DNA of 64,000 nucleotides from Paenibacillus sp. OV219. GTDB lineage: Bacteria; Bacillota; Bacilli; Paenibacillales; Paenibacillaceae. Position numbers and translations under genes: made by a program. Below, piece by piece: positions 63,644 to 64,000 of this stretch. Below the pieces are notes generated by a model, which worked only from the letters and a program-made list of their open reading frames with translations, did no database searches and had not been told where the DNA came from. The stretch covers positions 352,652-416,651 of the forward strand of contig NZ_FOCJ01000005.1 of NCBI RefSeq assembly GCF_900110075.1. The letters run 5' to 3'. The number at the start of each line of letters is the position of its first letter. Within the stretch, counting starts at the first letter, position 1.

Positions 63644-63720
63644 TGGGGCGACCGATGGGACTTGAACCCACGAATGCCGGATCCACAAACCGGTGCGTTA
63701 ACCCCTTCGCCACGACCGCC
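63644..63720 (-). tRNA. tRNA-His(GTG)
   Basis: The anticodon loop TTTGTGG gives GTG. The extra 5' G(-1) at 63720 faces discriminator C, a histidine identity mark. CCA is encoded and the T-loop is GGTTCAAGTCC. Confidence 0.97.
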
Positions 63721-63759
63721 ATAATGAAGTGTATTATGTATTTCTAAGCATTCGGAAAA

Positions 63760-63835
<76 letters not shown>

Positions 63836-63917
63836 ATAGTATTGAGGTAATTAACACCTTGAAAACTGGATACGAACCTTTGCGAAGGTTTCTTGCTTTA
63901 GCTGATTTCACTTATTT
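63836..63917 (-). other. 23S rRNA 3' trailer, no 5S gene
   Basis: These 82 bases lie between the 23S 3' end and tRNA-Thr. The reverse strand of CCTTGAAAACTGGATAC is here; that string normally precedes 23S genes in Bacillales, so this is the trailer half of the 23S processing stalk. It is too short for a 5S gene and none is seen between 23S and the tRNAs. Confidence 0.7.
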
Positions 63918-64000
63918 AGGATAAGCCCTCGACCGATTAGTATTCGTCAGCTGCACACGTTGCCGCGCTTCCACCTCGAACCTATCAACCTGATCGTCTT
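63918..64000 (-). rRNA. 23S ribosomal RNA, 3' end only
   Basis: On the minus strand the bases read AAGACGATCAGGTTGATAGG, then a stretch ending ACTAATCGGTCGAGGGCTTA, the highly conserved 3' end of bacterial 23S rRNA. The rest of the gene continues to the right of the window. The exact 3' end is estimated to within a few bases. Confidence 0.93.

Overview
The window looks like a chromosomal segment from an endospore-forming member of the Paenibacillaceae (Paenibacillus/Cohnella type). The grounds are strong AGGAGG-type ribosome binding sites with frequent TTG/GTG starts, a T-box leader, a purine riboswitch close to the Bacillus subtilis pbuE type, several YheC/YheD-like spore-associated ATP-grasp proteins, a BclB-like exosporium remnant, several secreted proteins with copper-amine-oxidase-like stalk domains, and a YesMN-type two-component pair. 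This taxonomic call is inference from gene content.

Layout. 1-8.6 kb (minus) is one likely operon: M20 deacylase, GSA-like aminotransferase, SDR, RidA, ROK repressor, sensor kinase and AraC-type regulator (cut by the window edge). A 29-bp palindrome just downstream of the -10 is a good ROK operator. 8.6-17.6 kb holds cell-envelope and housekeeping genes: a frameshifted small gene, a YheC/D protein, an NlpC/P60 protein, a putative glycoside hydrolase lipoprotein, YebC, a small phosphotransferase and a large stalk protein. 18.0-26.6 kb (minus) is a phenylalanine/tyrosine degradation operon: 4-hydroxyphenylpyruvate dioxygenase, an acyl-CoA ligase, an unknown 318-aa protein, fumarylacetoacetase, homogentisate dioxygenase and phenylalanine hydroxylase. 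It lacks a recognisable maleylacetoacetate isomerase. 26.8-28.3 kb is asd under a T-box, with an apparent threonine specifier.

28.4-38.5 kb has a lipoprotein, a coiled-coil protein, a decayed malY/patB aminotransferase fused to an unknown gene, an MFS transporter, an L,D-transpeptidase, another YheC/D protein, a UgtP-like glycosyltransferase and UppP. 38.5-43.4 kb has an OmpR/HK pair, an MFS efflux pump, an isochorismatase-like protein and a divergent TetR gene with two matching operators. 43.4-52.4 kb holds a HAD phosphatase, Tag, a phosphotransferase, SelO, an acetolactate-synthase-like enzyme and a GAF-GAF-PAS-GGDEF-EAL protein. 52.8-58.1 kb (plus) has an SDR, an orphan pair of DppB/DppC-like permeases, a membrane metallophosphoesterase and a small beta-rich protein.

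58.1-59.3 kb is a decayed zone: an inverted-repeat array, a BclB C-terminal remnant and a YheC/D C-terminal fragment abutting head to head. Then come small kinase genes, an adenine riboswitch controlling adenine deaminase, tRNA-Gln, tRNA-His and tRNA-Thr, and the 3' end of a 23S rRNA gene (minus).

The most unusual signals are two intergenic arrays about 40 kb apart. They share the same 113-bp period and the same CTCTCAG/CTGAGAG inverted motif but have different interior sequence. Next come the unknown gene in the homogentisate operon and hexanucleotide-repeat-encoded EQ and AE tracts in two enzymes of that same operon.
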